A DNA stretch of 64,000 bases, taken from Salinibacterium sp. NK8237. Lineage in GTDB: Bacteria > Actinomycetota > Actinomycetes > Actinomycetales > Microbacteriaceae. Positions 8,517-16,369 of the stretch are shown here, piece by piece. Under the pieces are notes generated by a model. It did not search any database, had not been told where the DNA came from, and was given only the letters and a program-made list of their open reading frames with translations. The stretch lies in contig NZ_JADYWE010000002.1 of the NCBI RefSeq assembly GCF_015864955.1, forward strand, positions 4,326 through 68,325. Direction: 5' to 3'. Within the stretch, counting starts at the first letter, position 1. Every line of letters starts with the position of its first letter. The position numbers and the translations under genes were made by a program.

Positions 8517-9928
8517 CAGTCAAACCTTTCTGCGTGAATCTGATGGGGGTGGATTCCGGTGGCGCGAACATCCGCTTCGACGAGGTCGAGCCACGGCGTG
8601 GGCCCGCACAGGTACACGTCGGAGTCGGTCAGGTCGGGGAAGGTGGTCGCGAGGGTGACGCCGCGCTCGGCATCCGCTGCAGCCATCCAACTGGGCGTGT
8701 GTTGCGGTCGGTGGCCGATCATCGAGTAGCAGATTGCGCCCTGCGCGGCGGCAATCGCTCGGATCTCGTCCCAGTGATAGGTCTCTTCTGGCGTACTAGC
8801 TCGCAGCAGAACGGTCGCTTCTCCGGGGGCAAGCGCAGCACTTTCCAGCAAAGCGCGCACGGGGGTCACACCGATTCCCGCGGCAATAATGGTCAGTTTC
8901 GGTGACGTGCGTGCCACGGTGGAGAACAACCCATAGGGCCCCTCGATGCTTACTCGCGTGCCCACTGGCAGGGTGGCGAGTTGAGCGCTGCCCTCGCCGA
9001 GGGCGCGAACGGTGATGCGCGCGGAAAGGTTGTTGGGCATTGAGGAAAGTGAAATCGGGTGGGAGTGCCACCATGTTCGCCCCGTCCAGAAGCGCCAGAT
9101 AAAGAACTGTCCGCCGGAGGCGCCCAGGGCTCGAAGCCTGCGTCCAGAAAACTCGATGGTTGTCACGCCCGGGGCGATCTGCGTAACGGATGACACGCGG
9201 AGGCGGTGGCGCAGGCTCGAGACAATCGGCTGGGCGAATCGAAAAGTCACGATGCTGCCGAGTGCGACAACGTAGAGCGAGATCCAGTAAGCCCGTTGAA
9301 AGCTGCCTTCGGCGAGCACGCCACCGACACTGAGTTGGTGCGGAAGCGCAAAGAGCACAGAGGCGTAGCTGAGGAGGTGGATGAGGTGCCAGGCCTCGTA
9401 GCTGAAGTGCTTGCGCACCGCGATCAGTGAGGTCACGACGACAGCGATGAGCAACCCTAGGGCGATGAATGCGAGGGGCATATCGGGCAAGGTCAGCATC
9501 GAACCGATTTCGGCAATCGGATTGATGCCCGACGAAAGCCCGTAGCCGGTGAGCAGCAGTGCCGCGTGCGCGAGCAGCAGGTAGAGCGCTGGCTTGCCCA
9601 GCGAACGGTGGAGGGCGATGGCGCGATCGTGGCCGATCGTCGCATCGATGAGGGGGATACGGGCGGCGAGCACCAGCATCACCAGAATGAAGTCGGTGCC
9701 GATCAGCCCCGCGACGATTCCGATGCTGGTGAGGATCTCGGTGATCGAAGAGAACTGGCTGAGCCCTCCGGATGCCAAGAAGAGCGCAGCGGCAGCGGCT
9801 CCGGAAGCCCACAGCGCGATCACGAGCGCATCGGAACGACGGCCGCGACGCGCGAACGCACGCCGGTAGTCGCCGTCGGCGATGGGGGATCGGGCGACGA
9901 CGCGTCGGGTCGCGGCGTGGGTGGTCAT
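8513..9928 (-). CDS. Ferric-reductase-like flavocytochrome A
   Basis: Predicted to move electrons from NAD(P)H through FAD and hemes across the membrane. The N-terminal half (about 35-230) has around six membrane helices. His107/His121 and His184/His197 lie 13-14 residues apart, the usual two-heme ligand spacing of the ferric reductase/NOX family. The C-terminal half has the FAD motif HSHPISLSS, pyridine-nucleotide motifs AAGIGVTPVRALLE and YLCGPTPW, and ends ERFDW, placing an aromatic at the C-terminus as in ferredoxin-NADP reductases. Downstream genes supply an FMN acceptor and its flavin transferase. Final acceptor unknown. Confidence 0.87.
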   Translation of the reverse strand: MTTHAATRRVVARSPIADGDYRRAFARRGRRSDALVIALWASGAAAAALFLASGGLSQFSSITEILTSIGIVAGLIGTDFILVMLVLAARIPLIDATIGHDRAIALHRSLGKPALYLLLAHAALLLTGYGLSSGINPIAEIGSMLTLPDMPLAFIALGLLIAVVVTSLIAVRKHFSYEAWHLIHLLSYASVLFALPHQLSVGGVLAEGSFQRAYWISLYVVALGSIVTFRFAQPIVSSLRHRLRVSSVTQIAPGVTTIEFSGRRLRALGASGGQFFIWRFWTGRTWWHSHPISLSSMPNNLSARITVRALGEGSAQLATLPVGTRVSIEGPYGLFSTVARTSPKLTIIAAGIGVTPVRALLESAALAPGEATVLLRASTPEETYHWDEIRAIAAAQGAICYSMIGHRPQHTPSWMAAADAERGVTLATTFPDLTDSDVYLCGPTPWLDLVEADVRATGIHPHQIHAERFDW

Positions 9929-10026
9929 CTGCCTACTGTGCTGGTTGATGCTATGGGGATGCTATGAAATATCCGGCTATCGGGTGGGGGAATTTCGGCC
10001 GCTGAGTACGATCGTCGCGAGCCGCC

Positions 10027-10485
10027 TCAGGAAGCAGCTTGGTCGAGTGCCGATTGCACCGACTCAAGGTAGGCCTGACTCGTGTAGGTCGCACCGCTCA
10101 CGTGGGAGACCTGAGCAGACTGCGACTCGATAACTTCTGCACGCAGAATCGGTGCCGTTTTGTTGCTGGTCTGGTCAGAGCGACTGTATTTGTCGGCCAG
10201 GGTGAGAGCCGCAACCTCGGTGATGATGCCGGCTGAGACTGTCACGGCGACTTGAACGTCGCCGAAACGAGTGTTGATGCGTGATCCGGTATATGTCCCG
10301 TCAACGAGATCTAACACGGCCTCTTCTGGCGTGATCACCACGCTCGGAGTGATAGCTGGTGTTGGATCGATTGGAGCCGTCAACGACGTGCCGTCGCTCG
10401 TGACAACTCTCATGCCTGCTTGGTGACTGACGATCAGCACGCTTCCTGCCGCCAGGATGCCCGCCAGCATTGTTCGGGTTCTCAC
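10027..10485 (-). CDS. Exported FMN-binding domain protein B
   Basis: Second copy of the FMN-binding protein. The hydrophobic N-terminus and the FMN_bind domain closely match copy A (VQVAVTVSAG; SHVSGATYTSQAYLESVQSAL), with Thr133 of SGAT as predicted flavinylation site. It is shorter (152 residues) because the acidic linker is reduced. It overlaps flavocytochrome B by 4 bp. No second apbE follows; about 100 bp separate it from flavocytochrome A, consistent with a tandem duplication sharing one flavin transferase. Confidence 0.86.
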   Translation of the reverse strand: MRTRTMLAGILAAGSVLIVSHQAGMRVVTSDGTSLTAPIDPTPAITPSVVITPEEAVLDLVDGTYTGSRINTRFGDVQVAVTVSAGIITEVAALTLADKYSRSDQTSNKTAPILRAEVIESQSAQVSHVSGATYTSQAYLESVQSALDQAAS

Positions 10486-11930
10486 CAGTCGAACCTTTCC
10501 GAGTGAATCTGATGAGAGCGCAGTCCGGCGGCTCGCACTTCTGCTTCAACGAGATCGAGCCACGGGGTCGGCCCGCAGAGGTACACATCGGAGTCGGCCA
10601 GGTCAGGGAAGATGGTGGCGAGGGTAACGCCACGATCGACATCGGCGGCAGAGATCCAGCTCGAGGTGGTGCGAGACCGATTTCCGATCATGGTGTAAAA
10701 AGCGGCACCTTTTGCGGCGGCGATCGCCCGAACCTCATCCCAGTGGTAGGCCTCGTCTGGGGTGCTGGCGCGCAAGAGTACAGTCGCATCGCCGGGGTCA
10801 AAGCTGGCTTGCTCGAGAAGGGCACGCACCGGTGTCACACCGATCCCGGCGGCAATGATCGCCACTTTCGGGCTGGTGCGTGCGACATTCGAGAACAGCC
10901 CGTAGGGACCTTCGAAGCTCACGCGGGTGCCGACCGGCAAAGTTCCTAGTTGAGTGCTGCCTTCGCCGAGGGCTCGAACGGTAATGCGCGCTGACCTGTT
11001 CGTCGGCATCGCGGAGAGTGAAAAAGGGTGCGAGTGCCACCACGTGCGTCTCGTCCAGAAACGCCAAATGAAGAACTGGCCACCGGATGCGTCAAGTTCG
11101 CGCAGTGCATGACCGCTGAACTGAATTGCGGTTACCCCGGGAGCGATCACGTTGACCGCCGAAATGCGAAGGCGGTGACGAACGCTCGACACGATCGGCT
11201 CGACAAAACGAAACATCACGATGCCCCCGATTGCCGCAACGTAGAGGGCGATCCAGTAGATACGCTGAAACGTTCCTTCAGCGAGCACCCCTCCAACGCT
11301 GAGCTGGTGTGGAAGCGCAAACACCACAGACGCGTAACTGAGCAAGTGAATGAGATGCCAGCCCTCATAGCTGAAACGGCGCCGCACGGCGACGAGCGAC
11401 GACACCACGACAGCAATCATGAGCCCGAGGGCAATGAAGGCGAGCGGCATATCGGGGAGGGCAAGCATCGGGCCGATCTCGGCAATCGGGTTAACTCCTG
11501 TGCACATGCCATAACCGATGATCAAGAGGACGGCATGGCCGAGCAGCAGATAGAGCGCAGGTTTGCCGAGTGAACGGTGCGTGGCGATAGCGCGGTCGTG
11601 GCCGATGGTCGCGTCGATGAAGGGGATGCGGGAGGCGAGCACCAACATCACGAGAATGAAGTCAGTGCCAATCAGGCCCGCAACGATACCCATGCTCGTG
11701 ATGGTTTCGCCGACAGTGAATTGGCTTGCGGTTTGCGAGGCTAGGTAGAGGGCGGCAGCGGCAGGCCCGGAGGCCCAGAATGCGATAACAAGGATGTCGG
11801 AACGACGGTTGCGGCGGGCATACTTGCGTCGGTATTTGGCGGCGGAATTGCGCGGTTTTGAGGCAGCGCGACGGGAAGTGGCCTGGGTATTGGCCTGGGT
11901 AGCGGGCATCCTCCCACTCTGTTCCTGCAA
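10482..11930 (-). CDS. Ferric-reductase-like flavocytochrome B
   Basis: Tandem paralogue of flavocytochrome A, identical at most positions by eye, including the heme-ligand region HRSLGKPALYLLLGH, the FAD motif HSHPFSLS, AAGIGVTPVRALLE, YLCGPTPWLDLVEAEVRA and the ERFDW end. The N-terminal cytoplasmic tail is longer and basic. It begins 44 bp after the TCS-2 kinase stop on the same strand, so the sensor pair and both redox modules may form one transcript. Predicted NAD(P)H-to-periplasm electron transfer; substrate unknown. Confidence 0.87.
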   Translation of the reverse strand: MQEQSGRMPATQANTQATSRRAASKPRNSAAKYRRKYARRNRRSDILVIAFWASGPAAAALYLASQTASQFTVGETITSMGIVAGLIGTDFILVMLVLASRIPFIDATIGHDRAIATHRSLGKPALYLLLGHAVLLIIGYGMCTGVNPIAEIGPMLALPDMPLAFIALGLMIAVVVSSLVAVRRRFSYEGWHLIHLLSYASVVFALPHQLSVGGVLAEGTFQRIYWIALYVAAIGGIVMFRFVEPIVSSVRHRLRISAVNVIAPGVTAIQFSGHALRELDASGGQFFIWRFWTRRTWWHSHPFSLSAMPTNRSARITVRALGEGSTQLGTLPVGTRVSFEGPYGLFSNVARTSPKVAIIAAGIGVTPVRALLEQASFDPGDATVLLRASTPDEAYHWDEVRAIAAAKGAAFYTMIGNRSRTTSSWISAADVDRGVTLATIFPDLADSDVYLCGPTPWLDLVEAEVRAAGLRSHQIHSERFDW

Positions 11931-11974
11931 ACTAAGGGAACGCTAAGAAATGGGCCGCTCTAACATGAGTGAAC

Positions 11975-13327
11975 TCACATGTTTGGCAGAGTGACGATCA
12001 CGCGTAATCCCGTGTCCGTATTCTCCAACGTCGCCGTGCCGCTGGCAGCCACAGCGATCGCGTGCACCAGAGCGAGTCCGAGACCGCTCCCTCCCGTTGT
12101 CGCAGTGCGGGAATTGTCGGGACGAGAGAAGCGATTGAAGGCGATCGGGATGAACTCCTCAGACATGCCGGGGCCGGTGTCGTGCACCTCCAACCGCAGT
12201 AGGGTCGCATCCTGATGCAGCGTGGCAACGACCTCACCCTTCGCGGCGATCGCGGCCACCGCATTCGACAACAGATTGTCGACGAGTCGACCAAAAGTGT
12301 GAACGCCCACGGCATAGCGTGCGCTCTCATCAGCCACATCGACCGTGAACTCCACCCGCGCCGACTTGGCCATGCCCACGAGCCGCGCCCGGTCGATGCT
12401 GCCCATGAACTCATCGAGGAGGCCGTTGGCTGCGGTCTGCATCGTGCCGGAGTCTGTATCTAGTCGATTGAGTTCCAACAGATTCGACGCCAACGAGGTC
12501 AGGCGATTGACGGATGCCTTGGCCAATGACACGTGGGCGGCGAGGGCAGCCGCATCCCCCAGGTCAGAGTGTGCGAGCTCGAGCTGTGTTTTGAGTGCCG
12601 CCAGAGGGGTGCGCAACTCATGGGCCGCATCCGACACCATCTGTTTTTCGCGTTCGGTAGAGGCGCGGCTGCCGGCAAGGAAGGTATTGAGGGTTTCAGC
12701 GAGGGCCGAGAGCTCGTCTCGAGCAGGGCCAACCGGAAGGGTAGCTTCGGAGTCGGCGCTGAGTTCTTCGGCCTTGCGACGCATCGCGTTCACCGGCTGA
12801 AGGGCGACAGTCGCAAGGATCCACGAGGCGAGAGCGAAGCCGACTAGCAGAACGATGGCGGCGATCACGAGAATTTCGCTGAGGCGTCGCAGGGCTAGTT
12901 CACTGGCGGCAGTGGAGCGTGCTGCCCAGACCACCCAGTCCCCGGAGGTGGTCGGAACAACAGCACCGGAGATGACGAAGGCGTGTTTCTCATCGTCACG
13001 AAAATCGAAGGTTCCGGTGACCTGTTCGTGGCTATCGATGACTTCTCTCACCGTGAACGGCACCGAGTTGACCTGCACCGCCCCGGAGGGATCACACACG
13101 TACACGAGAACGCCGGTGCCGGGACTCTCAATCGTGCCGTCGGGGTTTTCAGTGATGGCGGCGATAAGCGGGACTAGGTCGCTCGAGGCAAGGCTGTAAT
13201 CGGCCTCAATCAGCATCTGATCGACTGAGGCACGGACAACCAGCAGGGCGATCGTCAACAGGACCGCCACCGCGGCAACGCTGCCCAACGTGATGCGGGC
13301 ACGGATAGAGAGGGCCGAAAACATCAC
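11975..13327 (-). CDS. Membrane sensor histidine kinase (TCS-2)
   Basis: Two membrane helices (about 12-32 and 152-175) flank an outer sensor domain of about 120 residues. HAMP, HisKA (His236 in SDAAHELRTPLAALK) and HATPase (VHDTGPGM, GGSGLGLALV) follow. Coupled by a 4-bp overlap to its response regulator. It is upstream of, and close to, the duplicated flavocytochrome genes, which it probably controls. The sensor domain resembles nothing I can name. Not a close copy of the TCS-1 kinase. Confidence 0.92.
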   Translation of the reverse strand: MMFSALSIRARITLGSVAAVAVLLTIALLVVRASVDQMLIEADYSLASSDLVPLIAAITENPDGTIESPGTGVLVYVCDPSGAVQVNSVPFTVREVIDSHEQVTGTFDFRDDEKHAFVISGAVVPTTSGDWVVWAARSTAASELALRRLSEILVIAAIVLLVGFALASWILATVALQPVNAMRRKAEELSADSEATLPVGPARDELSALAETLNTFLAGSRASTEREKQMVSDAAHELRTPLAALKTQLELAHSDLGDAAALAAHVSLAKASVNRLTSLASNLLELNRLDTDSGTMQTAANGLLDEFMGSIDRARLVGMAKSARVEFTVDVADESARYAVGVHTFGRLVDNLLSNAVAAIAAKGEVVATLHQDATLLRLEVHDTGPGMSEEFIPIAFNRFSRPDNSRTATTGGSGLGLALVHAIAVAASGTATLENTDTGLRVIVTLPNM

Positions 13328-14001
13328 GCCTTTACTGACAGCGCGTAGCCAACACCGCGCACGGTACGGATGGCGAGCGCCGATTGAGTGGGCTGCAGCT
13401 TGCGGCGCAGATAGCTCACGTACTGATCCACCACGTTGGCATCAATGTGCGCGGTAGTGCCCCACACTTCTTCCAAGATCACCGAACGGGTGAGCGCTTC
13501 GCCTTCGTGCGAGGCGAGCATCCAGAGCAACGCAAACTCTTTTGAACTCATGGGCAGGGGAGTGCCGCTCACGGTCGCACGCACGGTAGCGGCATCGAGC
13601 GTGAGGTTGCCGATGATGAGGGTCGCTCTGCTGATCGCCAGATCTCGACGAACGAGAGCGCGGATGCGGGCCGAGAATTCGACGAAAGCGAACGGTTTCG
13701 TGAGGTAATCATCCGCCCCCGAATCGAGGCCGACCACGCGGTCTTCGACAGCATCCCTGGCGGTCAGTAGGAGCACGGGAAGCAAGTTGCCTTGCTCGCG
13801 CAGGTGACGGCAGATTTCAAATCCGGTCATTTCGGGCAACATGACGTCGATCGCGGCGGCCGAGTAGGTGTCGTGGGCGGTGGCGATCAGGGCATCGATA
13901 CCGTTGGTGACGAGCGTGACCTCGTGGCCGTCATTCTCCAAGCCATGCTGAACGAGGGCGCCCATGGCGGCGTCGTCCTCCACAACAAGGATCTTGGTCA
14001 T
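13324..14001 (-). CDS. OmpR/PhoB-family response regulator (TCS-2)
   Basis: Receiver domain with VVEDD, phosphoacceptor Asp52 in AIDVMLPEMTG, LTARD and the Lys of LTKPFAF. The winged-helix domain ends with AIRTVRGVGYALS. First gene of the predicted operon RR-HK-FRD-FMN-FRD-FMN-ApbE. A small perfect dyad (CGCGAG-4-CTCGCG, 14015-14030) lies just before its ATG and may be an autoregulatory or RNA element. Confidence 0.92.
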   Translation of the reverse strand: MTKILVVEDDAAMGALVQHGLENDGHEVTLVTNGIDALIATAHDTYSAAAIDVMLPEMTGFEICRHLREQGNLLPVLLLTARDAVEDRVVGLDSGADDYLTKPFAFVEFSARIRALVRRDLAISRATLIIGNLTLDAATVRATVSGTPLPMSSKEFALLWMLASHEGEALTRSVILEEVWGTTAHIDANVVDQYVSYLRRKLQPTQSALAIRTVRGVGYALSVKA

Positions 14002-14033
14002 GGCGGTCAGACTACGCGAGCTGGCTCGCGGGC

Positions 14034-14081
14034 AACGGCAGAGAGCGCGCGCCTGTGGACAAGCGCACTCTCACTGCCGTT
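14034..14081 (-). terminator. Long hairpin between SSS operon and TCS-2
   Basis: Inverted arms AACGGCAG (14034-14041) and CTGCCGTT (14074-14081) extend inward through GAG-rich and GCGC pairing. It follows the 3' end of the symporter/small-subunit genes and precedes TCS-2. There is no U-run, so termination is plausible but not certain. Confidence 0.4.
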
Positions 14082-14122
14082 ACGACCCGCTGTCGCTGCG
14101 ATTGGAGGCAGCGGAATCTGAT

Positions 14123-14251
14123 CTAAATGATGCTGCGGCCTTCCGCCCGAGCTTCGCGCCAGTCCTTGAGGAAGCCGCGAACGAGAACGAAGAGTACTCC
14201 GGCGACGATAACGGGCCAGATGAGAATGTAGATGGTGATGATGATTTCCAT
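14123..14251 (-). CDS. Small transporter subunit (single-helix partner of SSS symporter)
   Basis: A 42-residue protein starting MEIIITIYILIWPVIVAG, with one hydrophobic helix and a basic/acidic C-terminal tail (DWREARAEGRS). Its Shine-Dalgarno GGAG overlaps the stop codon of the symporter gene (TAGGAG), and the ATG follows 9 bp after that stop, so translation is coupled. Tiny single-helix subunits are known next to several bacterial Na+ symporters (MetS-like). The gene is easily missed because of its length. Confidence 0.75.
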   Translation of the reverse strand: MEIIITIYILIWPVIVAGVLFVLVRGFLKDWREARAEGRSII

Positions 14252-14260
14252 TGTGGTCTC

Positions 14261-15943
14261 CTAGCGCGCGGCCGGTGCCGAGTCAGTGTCGATAGTTGCG
14301 GTGGGCTCCGGTGTTGCTTCGGGGTCGAAGTCGCCGGTGCGATCCTTGATGACGTCGAAATCGAAGTCCTGTGAACTGCGGAACGACATGAAGTAGCAGA
14401 TGATCGTGCTCACGGAGTAGGCGACGAGCGATCCACTGAGCACCGCATAGTCGTGCAGGAATCCGATGGCGAAGGGGGCGGAGGCGATCACAGCGATCGT
14501 TCCGACGATCATCCCCACCTTCTTGCCGAAGAATCCGAACGCCATGATGCCGAGCACTACGCCGATGCCGATAACGGAGAGCACGTCGATGACGATGCCG
14601 TAGGCACCGCTGAGTTCGATCCATTCGAAGCGCACCACGATGAACACGATGAGCGCAACGAGAACCGACACCGAGAATGCTGCGTTGGTGACTTTTTTCC
14701 AGTAGAAGCTGGCGATGACAGGGAAAACGAGTGCGCCCCAGAGCGCACCCACAAAGACCAAGAGGTCGAGGATATTCAGCGCCCCGCTCGCAAAGTACAA
14801 CCCTGCTCCGGTCGCCAGCACCATCGAGATGCGGCCAACGAGCAGCATCGTCTTGGGCTTAGCCTTACCCCTCTTGGCGATGTTCTGGCCGTACACGTCA
14901 GCCATCATGATTGACGACAGAGCCGAAAGGTCGGAGTCAGCCGTTGAGGCCAGTGATCCGATGATCATGATGAACAGCACACCGAGAAGTACCGGTCCGA
15001 GGAAGGTGCTCGCCAGCTGCGGGATGAGGTTGTTGGTGTCTCCATCGATTGGTTCGATGCCGAGGTAGAGGGCCATCACGCCGAGCATGCCGATACCGAT
15101 GATGGTCGCGCCATAACCGATGGTTGCGGTGATGAAAGTTGGCTTGATCAGGTCTTCTCGCACAGCGAAGAGTCGCTGCGCGATTGTCTGGTTGCCGATC
15201 GCATAGGCGAGCACGGCGGCAATGTACGGCGCACCCTGGTTGAGGAAGGCATCCGACGAGAAGAAGTTTGACTGCTGCGGCGTGAGGTTTGATGCCCCAG
15301 CGACAAGCATGTCGGTGCCGCCAGCGCCGTAGAACACAGCGGGCACGATAATGATGACCGCGCCGAGCATCGCGACGACCTGCGCAAAGTCAGTGAGAAC
15401 GGATGCCCGAAATCCTGACCAGAGTGTGTACAGCAGCACTCCGGCAGCGACGAACAGGATGCCCTGATTGAAGCTGAATGGCGACAGCATCGAGATGAGC
15501 GCGCCACCGGCAATGAAGTTCGAGGTGAGGCTGATGACGCTGCCGAGCACGTTCGAGCCGGCAAGCATGAGCTGGCTTGAACGCCCATGCCGCGCCCGCA
15601 TTACTTCGGCGAGGGTGTGAGCTCGAGGGGCTACTGCGCGAATACGTTTACCGAAGGGGTAAATGAAGAGGATCATGAGGGCGCCCCAGAGCCCGTAGTG
15701 AATAGGCCCGGAAATGCCGTAGGTGTAGCCGGAGGTCGCGGAGGCGTACATCGATGATGCCCAGATCCAGGTGGCTGTCATGGATGCCGCGGAGATTCCG
15801 AACCCGATCTTGTGGCCGGCGTTCATGTAGCCGTCTGCGTTTTCTTTCTTCTTGCCAATCATGATCGACATGATCATGGTGCCGCCGAAGAAGACGACGA
15901 GGAGCACGACTACTAGTGGCGCCCCCAACTGTTGCAATTCCAT
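14261..15943 (-). CDS. Sodium:solute symporter family (SSS) transporter
   Basis: A 560-residue membrane protein with about 13-14 helices. Typical SSS features are the N-terminal GHKIGFGISAASMTATWIWA, the region around RARHGRSSQLMLAG, and STADSDLSALSSIMMADVYG, which resembles the Na2-site stretch. The closest general type is the urea/carboxylate-like branch, but the substrate cannot be told. RBS GAGGAAC precedes the ATG. It is coupled to a 42-residue small subunit and diverges from an Xaa-Pro aminopeptidase, pointing to amino-acid or organic-acid import. Confidence 0.88.
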   Translation of the reverse strand: MELQQLGAPLVVVLLVVFFGGTMIMSIMIGKKKENADGYMNAGHKIGFGISAASMTATWIWASSMYASATSGYTYGISGPIHYGLWGALMILFIYPFGKRIRAVAPRAHTLAEVMRARHGRSSQLMLAGSNVLGSVISLTSNFIAGGALISMLSPFSFNQGILFVAAGVLLYTLWSGFRASVLTDFAQVVAMLGAVIIIVPAVFYGAGGTDMLVAGASNLTPQQSNFFSSDAFLNQGAPYIAAVLAYAIGNQTIAQRLFAVREDLIKPTFITATIGYGATIIGIGMLGVMALYLGIEPIDGDTNNLIPQLASTFLGPVLLGVLFIMIIGSLASTADSDLSALSSIMMADVYGQNIAKRGKAKPKTMLLVGRISMVLATGAGLYFASGALNILDLLVFVGALWGALVFPVIASFYWKKVTNAAFSVSVLVALIVFIVVRFEWIELSGAYGIVIDVLSVIGIGVVLGIMAFGFFGKKVGMIVGTIAVIASAPFAIGFLHDYAVLSGSLVAYSVSTIICYFMSFRSSQDFDFDVIKDRTGDFDPEATPEPTATIDTDSAPAAR

Positions 15944-15960
15944 CTAGTTCCTCTCAATGG

Positions 15961-15993
15961 TCGGGACGGCCTCGACAGCAGGGATCGTCCCGA
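15961..15993 (-). promoter_or_regulatory. Leader hairpin upstream of SSS symporter
   Basis: Perfect 8-bp arms TCGGGACG (15961-15968) and CGTCCCGA (15986-15993) with a 17-base loop sit just upstream of the symporter RBS on its transcript strand. Could be an attenuation or translation-control element. Confidence 0.4.
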
Positions 15994-16132
15994 GTTTCTT
16001 GGCGCGCCAACCGTGAGGAATTTCCGTAGGTCCGTGAGTATTAGCCGAATGCCGGGTGTTTCTCAGGCGCTGCTGAGGCCTTACGCCTCCGCCGTAGGTC
16101 AGCCAGCTCGGCGCTCAGCTTCAATCCGCGAC

Positions 16133-16147
16133 GTTCCTCCGAGGAAC
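16133..16147. promoter_or_regulatory. 15-bp palindrome, possible operator
   Basis: GTTCCTC-C-GAGGAAC is a perfect dyad around one central base in the symporter/pepP divergent region. Possible repressor site; nearby genes include no obvious cognate regulator. Confidence 0.35.
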
Positions 16148-16369
16148 CTCAAGCGTGAAAGGGGAGTGCCGAGGAACAACGACCTCGAGCTCACCGACCC
16201 TACCAAAGTCCCCGTCAATTTTGAGCATCGAGGGGTTGTGTCGATCGCCGTGAAGGGCGATGCACGGTTCAGCCGAGTGGCAATGTGAGGTTCTTGAGCG
16301 CTGATACCGTGGCGTTGCCGCCAGTTCTCCCCCGTCTGGTGCCCCCCCCCACTTAGCGAAAGGGAAACC

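Larger units (their letters stand above)
15944..16369. other. 426-bp gene-free divergent region between SSS symporter and pepP
   Basis: No convincing ORF. It holds a hairpin next to the symporter start (15961-15993), a 15-bp odd palindrome (16133-16147) and a run of nine C at 16342-16350, 19 bases before the pepP ATG. The length leaves room for two promoters and long leaders. I compared it mentally with the ydaO/c-di-AMP and other common riboswitches and could not match it. Confidence 0.5.

Noticed and set aside
16342..16350. C9 tract as a phase-variation switch of pepP
   Set aside because: It lies upstream of the start codon, outside the frame, and no comparison of lengths is available. Kept only as part of the leader note.
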